Below are positions 35,254 through 43,939 of a stretch of 64,000 nucleotides of DNA, piece by piece. Where the stretch lies: contig NZ_JAVDSB010000001.1 in the NCBI RefSeq assembly GCF_031455095.1, positions 1,550,001 to 1,614,000 of the forward strand, given 5' to 3'. The stretch comes from Paenibacillus_E qinlingensis_A. Lineage in GTDB: Bacteria > Bacillota > Bacilli > Paenibacillales > NBRC-103111. Under the pieces are notes generated by a model. It did not search any database and was not told the origin of the DNA. It saw only the letters and a program-made list of their open reading frames with translations. Position numbers and translations under genes: made by a program. Within the stretch, counting starts at the first letter, position 1, and every line of letters begins with the position of its first letter.

Positions 35254-35434
35254 CTGCAAAAATACATCTTTTTCAAGAAGAATAGACCGTTTATCGAGGA
35301 ATTGCTGCGAAAATACATCCTTTTTTACCGAAATTCCTTAAAAAGGATAAATGCGGTGGAAAAAGATGCATATTCGCATCTTTCCTAATAGAACGTGACT
35401 TCTCTAGCATAAATAGATGCATATTCGCATCTTT
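35254..35434. repeat. Four-unit inverted repeat cluster (BIME/REP-like)
   Basis: CTGCAAAAATACATC (35254) and CTGCGAAAATACATC (35305) are two direct copies 51 bp apart; GATGCATATTCGCATC (35365) and again at 35416, also 51 bp apart, is close to the reverse complement of the first pair (GATGTATTTTCGCAG). All four end next to T- or A-rich runs. This fills the 440-bp gap between two genes, with no credible coding frame. Confidence 0.6.
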
Positions 35435-35575
35435 TTTAGTTTCTGACTTTCCGCAGCGAAAGAGGAGTTTCAAGGGAAAATATGGAATATTAAAGTTGAA
35501 TTATAATGTTAGTGTTGACCTTTTTCAAAGGGCTTGTCCAAAGGTTTGGTATCATAAATGACTCTGGAGGTTACT

Positions 35576-35923
35576 ATGAATCCTGTAAAAAATCAAATTG
35601 GTGGCGTTTTTATTCCAGTAAGTAATATTGAAAATGCACGTGATTGGTACTGTGACATTTTAGGCTTACCAACGGACGGTGAACTATTTTTTGGTCATAT
35701 TTATATTCTTCCGATGGAAGGTCCCAATATTGTCCTGGATAGTAAAATCTACTCGCCAGAAAACGTATATCAAGTACCTTCATTTCAGTTTCGTACAGAA
35801 GATATCCAACAAGCTTATGAATTTATGAGAGCGAAAAATGTACAATTAACAACAGGTATCGAGAATGATCATTGGTTCAATTTTAGGGATCCCGATGGTA
35901 ATCTTCTTATGGTATGCAAGTAA
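35576..35923 (+). CDS. VOC-family (glyoxalase/bleomycin resistance-like) protein
   Basis: 115 aa from ATG 35576 (CTGGAGG upstream; an in-frame codon at 35558 lies before this site). The fold is recognisable from GVFIPVSNIENARDWYCDIL at the start and FNFRDPDGNLLMV at the end, giving two beta-alpha-beta-beta-beta modules with probable metal ligands among them. VOC proteins include lyases, dioxygenases and antibiotic-binding proteins; the function here is unknown. It stands alone. Confidence 0.8.
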   Translation: MNPVKNQIGGVFIPVSNIENARDWYCDILGLPTDGELFFGHIYILPMEGPNIVLDSKIYSPENVYQVPSFQFRTEDIQQAYEFMRAKNVQLTTGIENDHWFNFRDPDGNLLMVCK

Positions 35924-35986
35924 CTTAACAGGGTGAAATGATAGACACGCCATAAGATGGGATTTCATCAGCGAAATTCACGGCGA

Positions 35987-37180
35987 TTACACGCCTTCCT
36001 TTCCAAGCGATGGACGATTTGCATGAGCACCTAGCTGACGCCGCGACAACAGTAAAGCATATGCCAGATATATGACAATGATAAAACCAAACAGCAGAAC
36101 ATAGCCGCCGATTGGGTAGAATAGGCTGCCAACGATTGGGCTCACGGCCATTCCCATATAACGGAAAAAATTATATGCGCCGACGGCGGTTGCACGGTTA
36201 TGCGAGAAAGTGCTGGTTAACAGCGTCGTTTGTACGGGGAGCGAAAACCCTAGCGTTAACCCAAAACAGATAATTCCAACTAGCAGAAATGGCAAAGAAA
36301 TCGCGTAGAATATGAGAAATAGTAATACCGAAATGGCATTTAGATAAGTGGTTCGTACGAGAAGCTTTTCCCCTTCAAATCTCGCCTGTACTCTTCCTCC
36401 TAAGTAACTACCTAGAAAAATGCCAAGTGACATAGGCAGAAAGACAAGTCCTTTTTGCTGGGCTGACAATCCGTAACTATCGGTTAAAATGTTGGGCAGA
36501 AAAACAAGGAAATAGTAAAACACATAATATTGAATAAACCCAAGATAAATAATGGACGATCCAATGTGATTCTGAAGAATCGCTACAAAATCTCGTAGTT
36601 GAAAACGTCTTGCTTCGACACTCTCTGGCTTCGTTTCCTTCAAATAAAGATAATTGAAAACTAGAACAAGCATACCGGTTGCCGCAAGAGCGAGAAACAC
36701 GGAATGAAAATTAAACAAACCGCTAAGAAACCCGCCGATGACCGGTCCGAGTACAGGGCCTAACGATACTAACATTTGAAATGTCCCCATCGCTTGACCG
36801 CGCTCTTTCCCTTCAAACAAATCACTAATGACAGTAACGGCTACGACTGATCCAGCAGCGATGCCGATTGCTTGCAGTGCTCGGAAGATCACCAGAAAGG
36901 CTATCGTGTCTGAGAAAAAACAGCCAATCGAAGCGATAACATACAGCGCTACTCCGAATAACATGACTTTGCGTCGACCCTTTAAGTCTGTGAGCGGACC
37001 ATAGATCATCTGCATGATAGCAAGAAATAAGGTAAACACTGAAATCGTTAAATTTACGACGAATGAGGTGGAGTGGAGCTCATTTGCAACCTCAGGTAAA
37101 ATAGGGGTGTAAATGGTTTGCGTGAACGGCCCAAGAAACGCGGCAAAAGCTACAATGTAAAGTACCAATTTACGATTCAA
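35987..37180 (-). CDS. MFS transporter, DHA1 drug/metabolite exporter type
   Basis: About 397 aa with 12 membrane helices. Motif A (GPLTDLKGRRKVMLFG) and motif C (LVSLGPVLGPVIGGFLSG) of proton-driven exporters are clear. TTG 37180 is preferred because GAAAGGG lies 9 nt upstream; the open frame extends to 37231. Divergent from a LysR gene, which probably regulates it. The substrate is unknown. Confidence 0.87.
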   Translation of the reverse strand: MNRKLVLYIVAFAAFLGPFTQTIYTPILPEVANELHSTSFVVNLTISVFTLFLAIMQMIYGPLTDLKGRRKVMLFGVALYVIASIGCFFSDTIAFLVIFRALQAIGIAAGSVVAVTVISDLFEGKERGQAMGTFQMLVSLGPVLGPVIGGFLSGLFNFHSVFLALAATGMLVLVFNYLYLKETKPESVEARRFQLRDFVAILQNHIGSSIIYLGFIQYYVFYYFLVFLPNILTDSYGLSAQQKGLVFLPMSLGIFLGSYLGGRVQARFEGEKLLVRTTYLNAISVLLFLIFYAISLPFLLVGIICFGLTLGFSLPVQTTLLTSTFSHNRATAVGAYNFFRYMGMAVSPIVGSLFYPIGGYVLLFGFIIVIYLAYALLLSRRQLGAHANRPSLGKEGV

Positions 37181-37298
37181 GATGTTCAACCCTTTCGTAT
37201 GGAATATTATTGTCATCTTACTTGAAATCAATTATATATTCCAACGCATTGCATGCTATAATCTCATTGACTAGAAGGAATGAATGGGGTGTTCGAAG

Positions 37299-38198
37299 TT
37301 GGAACTTCTTCAACTACAATATTTTCTTGCGGTAGCTCGTTCAGAGCATGTAACAGAAGCTGCCCGCGGTCTGCATGTTACACAATCGTCATTAAGCAAA
37401 ACCATTCAACGCCTCGAAGAAGATCTGGGAGTCTCACTATTCGATCGAGTAGGAAGAAAGCTGCAACTGAATGAGTTCGGGAGAATATTTCTTCGACGAG
37501 CAGAAAGAGCTTTGTTCGAATTGGATCAGGGGAGGCTGGAACTTAACAATTTATCAAGCCCTGATCATGGCACCCTTGAACTAGGGGTGACGAGTGCAAG
37601 TGTACTACATCACATTCTTCGGAAATTTCGGCAAAAGCGGCCCCATATTCAATTTCATGTGCAAATGCTAACCACGCAGGAAATGGTTAATCTACTTGAG
37701 AGAGGTGAGGTAGATTATTGCTTGTCCTCGCCGCCTGTGAAACGGGATGACATCGAATGTCAAATCCTGTACATCGATCCCATCCTTGTCGCTGTTCCAA
37801 TAGGGCATCGGCTGGCCGGTCGAAGCAGTGTGTCACTGATTGAGTTGAGGGATGAATGGTTAGTAGGGTTAAAAATCGGTTACGGTACGCGTGATTTAAT
37901 GGACGCGGCATGCAAAACTGCTGGATTTACTCCACATTATGTGTACGAGGGGGATGAACCAGCAAGGCTGGTCAATCTGGTGGAAGCTGAAATTGGCATA
38001 GCTTTCATACCAAGCACGGCGAGGAATGAACTAGCGAAAATTAAATATCTCCAAATAGAGACGCACGAAGTAGTAAGGGAAATTGCGTTGTTGTGGCACA
38101 AGAGTCGATATATCTCACCAGCTGCGCTGGAATTTCGTGAGGTCGTTATCGAATATTTCAGGGACATGTCCCAAACAGACAATGGAATCCCACGTTAA
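37299..38198 (+). CDS. LysR-family transcriptional regulator
   Basis: About 299 aa. The start MELLQLQYFLAVARSEHVTEAA, then HVTQSSLSKTIQRLEEDLG, is a classic LysR helix-turn-helix; the C-terminal half is the LysR substrate-binding domain (GTLELGVTSASVL, GEVDYCLSSPP). TTG 37299 (GGGGTG 7 nt upstream) gives the family-typical N-terminus; ATG 37284 is the alternative. Divergently arranged with the MFS exporter at 35987, which it most likely controls. Confidence 0.9.
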   Translation: MELLQLQYFLAVARSEHVTEAARGLHVTQSSLSKTIQRLEEDLGVSLFDRVGRKLQLNEFGRIFLRRAERALFELDQGRLELNNLSSPDHGTLELGVTSASVLHHILRKFRQKRPHIQFHVQMLTTQEMVNLLERGEVDYCLSSPPVKRDDIECQILYIDPILVAVPIGHRLAGRSSVSLIELRDEWLVGLKIGYGTRDLMDAACKTAGFTPHYVYEGDEPARLVNLVEAEIGIAFIPSTARNELAKIKYLQIETHEVVREIALLWHKSRYISPAALEFREVVIEYFRDMSQTDNGIPR

Positions 38199-38218
38199 GA
38201 CAATTGTTCAATACATAA

Positions 38219-38256
38219 GAAAAGGCAGCCGACCTTAGTGGATCGGTTGCCTTTTG
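38219..38256 (+). terminator. Terminator after the LysR gene
   Basis: AAAAGGCAGCCGA and TCGGTTGCCTTTT pair with one mismatch around a 10-nt loop. Confidence 0.8.
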
Positions 38257-38350
38257 CATCTAACGGGATCCAAATTATGGTAAAATAGTGAAGTGACCTC
38301 TCTCATAAGTAGAGTGGATAGATTAATATTTTGGTGACAATTGTAAGTGG

Positions 38351-39223
38351 TTAACTATCGGTAAATTGCTTTCTTAATTCCAGTGGTGTGAATCCGTTCA
38401 TTTCCTTGAATACTTTATCGAAGTAATTAACATTACAGAAGCCCGTGCGTTCAGCAATTTGGGTGATGCTTAAGTTATGTTCGATTAATAATCGTTTGGC
38501 CATTTCTACCCGATAACGATTAATGTAGTTCATCGGGGTAAGCCCCGTTACCTTTTTAAAAAACCGTGTAAAGTGAAAAGGACTTAAATTCACAAGTCCA
38601 CCGAGGGTGTCGGTATAAATTTTTTGAGCGTAACTGGACTCTATATAATCAATGACAGGTTTCAACCGTTTGTACTGATCAAAGCTTTTGTTGAAGTCTT
38701 TTGAGAGGGAAAGCACCTGTTGATAGTTCCGAAGTAAAGGAATCATCATGCGATATAGCGAAGACTTGATGATGAGCTCACTACCGATATGTTGCGCCGC
38801 GTATTCTTTGTATGCGATTTCAAATTGGGTATTCAGTTCGTTCCATAACGGATGTACGGGGTGGATGGGCTCTTGGATTGGAGCTGTTTGAATGAATTGG
38901 GCCAGTGCATGCTGTAATTCGGAATGCTCTGAAGAGCCAGTTAATAAGGACATGTCGAATATCATCCCGTGGATGATGCTGTTCTTGCCGTTTAGCGAAT
39001 GCATGGAATGAATCTTGCAACTATTTATGAAAAGAATACAAGGTGCATGCGCAATAAAGGTTCGATTGTCGATAAGAATTTGAACCTCACCTTCGATAAC
39101 CTGAATAAATTCAAGGTGTTCGTGCCAGTGAGGTCTAACTAAGTGAAAACAGCTGATGACTTCCGTCATTCTTAATGGAAAGCGTCTACCTTCAAAAGGT
39201 TCAATTTTCTTTAAAACATCCAT
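38351..39223 (-). CDS. AraC-family regulator with cupin sensor domain
   Basis: 290 aa. N-terminal cupin-like sensor domain (residues about 15-110, including RPHWHEHLEFIQVIEGEVQI) and two C-terminal helix-turn-helix motifs (KIYTDTLGGLVNLSPFHFTR, then LSITQIAERTGFCNVNYFDK). It is divergent from the glycosidase gene at 39401; AraC proteins of this type usually activate a neighbouring sugar operon when the sugar is bound, so it is the likely regulator of the 39-49 kb locus. Confidence 0.9.
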   Translation of the reverse strand: MDVLKKIEPFEGRRFPLRMTEVISCFHLVRPHWHEHLEFIQVIEGEVQILIDNRTFIAHAPCILFINSCKIHSMHSLNGKNSIIHGMIFDMSLLTGSSEHSELQHALAQFIQTAPIQEPIHPVHPLWNELNTQFEIAYKEYAAQHIGSELIIKSSLYRMMIPLLRNYQQVLSLSKDFNKSFDQYKRLKPVIDYIESSYAQKIYTDTLGGLVNLSPFHFTRFFKKVTGLTPMNYINRYRVEMAKRLLIEHNLSITQIAERTGFCNVNYFDKVFKEMNGFTPLELRKQFTDS

Positions 39224-39400
39224 TGCCGTTCACCCGCCTTAACTATCAGATAATTCTGAGTATACCATAGTGATTTCTGTACCGAAATGAGGAAAAGAGC
39301 AAAATCATGTAACGATTGAGCAAATTGTTCTATATAACCATTTATCTGAATTGCGAGATAATAATATCAAATAAACGCATTCATAAGGGAGAGAGCACAT

Positions 39401-41125
39401 TTGACGGGGAGTAAGATCGCACTAAATGTCCGAGAAAATTTACCTAACCTATGGAAAGAAGGTGCTCTGTTTGCTTTTTCCGGTTATGACGGGCAGACGG
39501 ATTCGTATTCTCAGTTCGTTGCTACTGTGGGCGAGGGAACTTATAGTCTACTATTTCATACACCTCAAAGAAGAAGGTTACAATTTCTCGTTCCGCACGC
39601 AGGAGTTGTTCAAATTGCGACAGGAGATGTACTTGTAACGGAATCGGAGGAAAGTCCGCTGTTGGCGGTTTATCAGAGCTGGCATACGCTTATTGGAAAC
39701 GCTCCTTCGTCTGTTGACATTGTGCTAAGTTTTGAAGAAGAAGACGGTGGTAAAGCTTGGGCCGATGATTCACTTTTCATTACAGAGTCGGCGAATGGAC
39801 AGGATGTCATCGTTTTGCTAAGAGTTAAGGAACGATGGGCATTATCTTATGGACGACAGAGGGAAGAAGCTGTTAGCCGAGTCGTGAAGGGTTTGTCATA
39901 CGATTCATTGGAGGAAATTGAAGCGAGACTGCAATATTATCAACTGGCACCTCGACTTCATGATCCGATGAAAGAACGGCTGCTTTTCAAGTGCTTCAGT
40001 GTGATGAAAGTCAATACTCTTGCTTCTGAAGGTGTAATTCGTCAGCACTGGTCCACGCCGGATCGTGTTCCTCACAAAGCGATGTGGTTATGGGACTCTG
40101 TCTTTCATTCACTTGCTATGAATCTGTTGAACCCAGAGCTGTCATGGCATTTTCTTAAATCCGTACTGGATACACAGCGGGATGATGGCATGATTCCCCA
40201 TACCTATAAAGTGGATGGATCAGGCTCTGGTATAACCCAGCCACCTATATTGGCTTGGGGTGTCTGGGAGAACTACCGTCATACCAAACAAAGTTCCCAC
40301 TTGCGTTATGCACTCCCTATACTCGAACGTTATGTAAATTGGGATATCACGCACCGTGATCGCAACGGGAATGGATTGCTGGAGTGGATGATTGAAGGCA
40401 ATCCACTATGCCGATCCGGAGAGTCCGGAATGGATAATTCTCCACGGTTTGATCAAGCGGCTGTATTGGACGCCGTAGATTTTTCCGTATTTGTCGCTCA
40501 AGATGCTTACTTCATTGGATTGATCGCTGATGAACTTGGTGAAACTGAGCTAGCTCAATATTGGCAGCGAAAAGCATTTGATATGACTAGTCAAATTCAA
40601 GATTTACTTTGGGATGAGCGTGAGGGGTTTTACTTTGATCGCGACATGGATGGAAACTTTACTCGAGTGAAGGCGGTAAGTGGATTTCTCCCACTGCTCC
40701 TACATACGATCCCTCAAGAGCGTACAGACAAATTGATATCCATGTTGCAGGATACCCAACATTTTCAAACAAAATTCCCGATTCCAACGACGGCAGCCTC
40801 TGAAAAAACGTACAGCACGGATATGTGGAGAGGTCCTGTATGGATGAATATGAACTACCTTGTGTATATAGGTCTTAAGAGGCAAGGTAGAAACGAGGAA
40901 GCAGATAAGCTTGCACAGCAAAGTATTGAGATGGTGCAGAAATACTATGAACAGTTCGGAGTCATCTTTGAATATTTCGATTCGGCAGACGATGTACCAC
41001 CTGTAGCATGCGATCGAAAAGGGCCACACCGGGGCAACTATAATATTCGACAAAAGATGGACGTTGTCAGAGATTTTCATTGGTCGGCTGCCTTGACTGC
41101 TTGCCTATTAATGGAACAGGCATAG
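39401..41125 (+). CDS. (alpha/alpha)6-barrel glycoside hydrolase, GH63/MGH1-like
   Basis: 574 aa, no signal peptide, so intracellular. The N-terminal beta domain (about 1-170) is followed by a catalytic (alpha/alpha)6 barrel with HKAMWLWDSVFHSLAMNLLN, SGMDNSPRFDQAA and DMWRGPVWMNMNYLVYIGL, motifs shared by GH63, GH37 and related glucosidases and mannosylglycerate hydrolases; the first Asp and a later Glu would be catalytic. TTG 39401 has AAGGGAGAG 7 nt upstream. First gene of a run that continues with 41137 and 42333. It probably trims an imported oligosaccharide; the linkage is unknown. Confidence 0.8.
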   Translation: MTGSKIALNVRENLPNLWKEGALFAFSGYDGQTDSYSQFVATVGEGTYSLLFHTPQRRRLQFLVPHAGVVQIATGDVLVTESEESPLLAVYQSWHTLIGNAPSSVDIVLSFEEEDGGKAWADDSLFITESANGQDVIVLLRVKERWALSYGRQREEAVSRVVKGLSYDSLEEIEARLQYYQLAPRLHDPMKERLLFKCFSVMKVNTLASEGVIRQHWSTPDRVPHKAMWLWDSVFHSLAMNLLNPELSWHFLKSVLDTQRDDGMIPHTYKVDGSGSGITQPPILAWGVWENYRHTKQSSHLRYALPILERYVNWDITHRDRNGNGLLEWMIEGNPLCRSGESGMDNSPRFDQAAVLDAVDFSVFVAQDAYFIGLIADELGETELAQYWQRKAFDMTSQIQDLLWDEREGFYFDRDMDGNFTRVKAVSGFLPLLLHTIPQERTDKLISMLQDTQHFQTKFPIPTTAASEKTYSTDMWRGPVWMNMNYLVYIGLKRQGRNEEADKLAQQSIEMVQKYYEQFGVIFEYFDSADDVPPVACDRKGPHRGNYNIRQKMDVVRDFHWSAALTACLLMEQA

Positions 41126-41136
41126 GAGGAAACAAC

Positions 41137-42276
41137 TTGTGTCTCAATGAAATGAAGGCGTGGAATGCGCGAAAAAAAGTAGCTGCCATCGTCACAGAAT
41201 ATCGTCCTGATTCGCATGCAGAAGTTATCATCGGACGGTTGCTAGGCATGTTCGGTTATAATCCGCAAATCGAAGTGGTTTCACTCTATCTGGATCAGGT
41301 TCCATCCAACGATATCGGCACAGCAGAAGCGCAATTTCGTGGTATACCTATCTACACTTCCATTGAGGAAGCTATTGCAGCTCCACATATCGGAATTCCA
41401 ATAGATGGCGTTCTCATCATTGGTGAACATGGCGACTACCCGTGGAACGAGAAGCGTCAAAAGAGGTATCCACGCCGTCGTTTTTTTGAAGAAACATTTC
41501 GTGCATTGGATCGTTTAGGGCTTACGATACCGATTTTCAATGATAAGCATCTATCTTATCTCATGGAGGATGCGGAATGGATCTACAACGAGCTCACGAG
41601 AAGGGGACTGCCTTTTCTCGGAGGCTCCTCAATTCCACATGCTCCTCAATTACCTAGCTATTCATCCACTCAACTTCATCAGGTGAAGGAGATTTTTGTC
41701 ATTAGTTGGCTTGGAGTCGAATCCTATGGGTTTCATGGCATGGAGGTGCTGCAAGCCGCAGCTGAACAAAGACATGGCGGTGAGACCGGGATCTGCTCCG
41801 TTCAAGCGCTGGAAGGGAGATCCGTGTGGGCGGCTATGGAACGGGGAGATGTCCCAGAGGATCTCATGGTTCAGGCACTTATCGCTCTTAGAGATGTATT
41901 ACCTGGTCATCCTAGGGATCATGTAGACGTACCTGTCTTGTTCATTATTTCATATAACGATGGTTTGAAAGGCTATGTTCTTCAGCTTCAGCGTTTTATC
42001 AGAGAGTGGGGGCTTGCTTTTCGTGCGGCTGATGGCTTAATTACAGCAGCTCGTTGTGACAGTGGCATGGGGCGACCCTATAAGCATTTCGAGAAACTGA
42101 CAAGACTGATTGAGCAGATGGTACTGACCCATCATTCACCTGTCAGTGCGGAGCGTACTTTTCTCACAACCGGAATGATTAATCATGGCATGGAATCTCT
42201 TCAACTAGGAAGAAGGGTAGATACGCCTCAGCTCCAATCTATCTGTTACTCTCCTGTTGAGAGCTTCATTTTATAG
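41137..42276 (+). CDS. Conserved protein of unknown function with Rossmann-like N-terminus
   Basis: About 379 aa. TTG 41137 has AGGAGG (41124-41129) 7 nt upstream; the earlier in-frame codon at 41080 lies inside the previous gene. The N-terminal part (KKVAAIVTEYRPDSHAEVII, IPIYTSIEEAI, then IDGVLIIGEHGDYPWNEKRQ) resembles a Gfo/Idh/MocA-type Rossmann domain, but the glycine-rich loop is not classical. The stretch EHGDYPWNEK...YPRRRFFEE recurs in uncharacterised proteins linked to sugar oxidoreductases. The gene lies 11 nt after the glycosidase gene and about 56 nt before the FAD oxidoreductase start, so it is probably part of the same pathway. Not assigned to a reaction. Confidence 0.75.
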   Translation: MCLNEMKAWNARKKVAAIVTEYRPDSHAEVIIGRLLGMFGYNPQIEVVSLYLDQVPSNDIGTAEAQFRGIPIYTSIEEAIAAPHIGIPIDGVLIIGEHGDYPWNEKRQKRYPRRRFFEETFRALDRLGLTIPIFNDKHLSYLMEDAEWIYNELTRRGLPFLGGSSIPHAPQLPSYSSTQLHQVKEIFVISWLGVESYGFHGMEVLQAAAEQRHGGETGICSVQALEGRSVWAAMERGDVPEDLMVQALIALRDVLPGHPRDHVDVPVLFIISYNDGLKGYVLQLQRFIREWGLAFRAADGLITAARCDSGMGRPYKHFEKLTRLIEQMVLTHHSPVSAERTFLTTGMINHGMESLQLGRRVDTPQLQSICYSPVESFIL

Positions 42277-42332
42277 AAGGAATGCAGTTGTTTCACACAG
42301 TTACTTACAAATTAAACGGAGGAGGATCCAGT

Positions 42333-43889
42333 ATGAGTTCTTTTTCACATTTGTATTATTATAAGCCCAAACCACCTCTACCTCTGCAAGCCAATCATAT
42401 TCAGGCTGATCTGTGCATCTATGGCGGCACGCCAGCAGGCATAGCAGCAGCCATTCAAGCTAGTCGCATGGGACTCAAAGCTGTGATTGCTGAATTCAGC
42501 CAACATATTGGTGGGATGACAGCCAGCGGTCTCGGACGTACGGATGTTGGTAATACCATGGCGATTGGCGGGATTTCCAGCGAGTTCTATCAAGCACTGG
42601 GTCAACACTATGGCAGCGACGAACCGGATGGAAGGACTTGGGCCCTGGAACCTCATGTCGCGGAAGACATCTATATGAGTTGGTTGCAGCGAGATGAGAT
42701 ACCTGTTTATTTGGAACAGTATATAGATCGCGTAGAACTTCAATCAGGTCGTATTACACAGATCCATATGGAAGATGGAACCATCTATTCAGCCCCTATG
42801 TTCATCGATGCTTCCTATGAAGGTGATCTCCTTGCTCGGGCAGGCGTTTCCTATCATGTGGGTAGAGAATCCAACACTGTCTATAAAGAAATATTGAACG
42901 GCATTCATTTTGGTCATCCGAAACATAATTTTACCGCTTGGGTTGACCCCTATGTACAAGAAGGCAAAATCGATAGCGGTCTGCTCGCGGGTATATCCGA
43001 TGTTGCACCTGGCGTGCAAGGACAGGGAGACAGTTCCGTCCAGGCTTATAACTTCCGCATTTGTTTGAGCAGTAACCGGGATAATCAACTTCCATTTTCA
43101 GAACCACCTAACTACAATCGTGATCAATTCGCTTTACTAGCGAGATATATCCGTAACGGCGTCTGGGATGCTTTGAAGCTCAATAAGGTGATGCCCGGCG
43201 GGAAGAGTGACTTGAATAATTGGGGAGCTATTTCAACCGATTATATTGGACGCAATTATGCTTGGCCTGAAGCGAGCTATAGGATTCGGGAGCAGCTCTT
43301 TCAAGAACATCTACATTATAATATGGGTATGCTTTATTTTTTGGCCAATGACGACACGATCCCAGCAGCGATTCGAGCGGAGGTTAAGACGTGGGGGCTG
43401 CCAGCTGATGAGTTTACCGCTACCGGCGGATGGCCGCACCAACTGTATATTCGTGAGGCAAGGCGTATGATATCAGACGTCGTCATGACAGAACATCATT
43501 GTCGCCACTTCACAGTAGAAGAGGATTCGGTTGGCTTAGCCGCCTATACCATGGACTCCCACAATTGCAGGCGATTGGTTCTTGATGGTCGTTGTATCAA
43601 TGAAGGAAATGTTGAAATTAGTCCCAATGGGCCTTATCCGATTTCATATCGATCTATCATTCCCAAAGGGGAGGAGTGCACAAACCTTGTCGTACCGGTC
43701 TGTTTGTCTTCCTCACATATCGCCTATGGTTCTATTCGAATGGAACCTGTGTTTATGATTCTTGGTCAATCTGCAGCGACAGCTGCCGCTTTGGCGCTAG
43801 AGCATCAATGTGCATTGCAGGACCTGGATTATGGCATTTTGCGAAAACAGCTTCTGCTGGATGGTCAAATCCTACAAGTAACTAAATAA
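42333..43889 (+). CDS. FAD-dependent oxidoreductase (FAD_oxidored family)
   Basis: 518 aa from ATG 42333 (GGAGGAGG upstream; an in-frame ATG at 42282 precedes this site). The dinucleotide-binding segment is ADLCIYGGTPAGIAAAIQAS, followed by AEFSQHIGGMTASGLGRTDVG and, near the C-terminus, LVVPVCLSSSHIAYGSIRME and ILGQSAATAAALA. The family (PF12831) is paralogous to the product of 33751. The second glycine motif here is GGT rather than GGG. In the context of a glycosidase and a sugar importer, oxidation of a sugar or glycoside is likely. Confidence 0.85.
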   Translation: MSSFSHLYYYKPKPPLPLQANHIQADLCIYGGTPAGIAAAIQASRMGLKAVIAEFSQHIGGMTASGLGRTDVGNTMAIGGISSEFYQALGQHYGSDEPDGRTWALEPHVAEDIYMSWLQRDEIPVYLEQYIDRVELQSGRITQIHMEDGTIYSAPMFIDASYEGDLLARAGVSYHVGRESNTVYKEILNGIHFGHPKHNFTAWVDPYVQEGKIDSGLLAGISDVAPGVQGQGDSSVQAYNFRICLSSNRDNQLPFSEPPNYNRDQFALLARYIRNGVWDALKLNKVMPGGKSDLNNWGAISTDYIGRNYAWPEASYRIREQLFQEHLHYNMGMLYFLANDDTIPAAIRAEVKTWGLPADEFTATGGWPHQLYIREARRMISDVVMTEHHCRHFTVEEDSVGLAAYTMDSHNCRRLVLDGRCINEGNVEISPNGPYPISYRSIIPKGEECTNLVVPVCLSSSHIAYGSIRMEPVFMILGQSAATAAALALEHQCALQDLDYGILRKQLLLDGQILQVTK

Positions 43890-43939
43890 GTTATGTGTGT
43901 CATGGATTCGAAATTGTTCTTAAAAGGGAGGTCATACTC

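Noticed and set aside
35291..35473. 60-codon minus-strand frame with two KDANMHLF repeats
   Set aside because: It is produced by the inverted repeat cluster, lacks a start signal and has no protein-like composition elsewhere.
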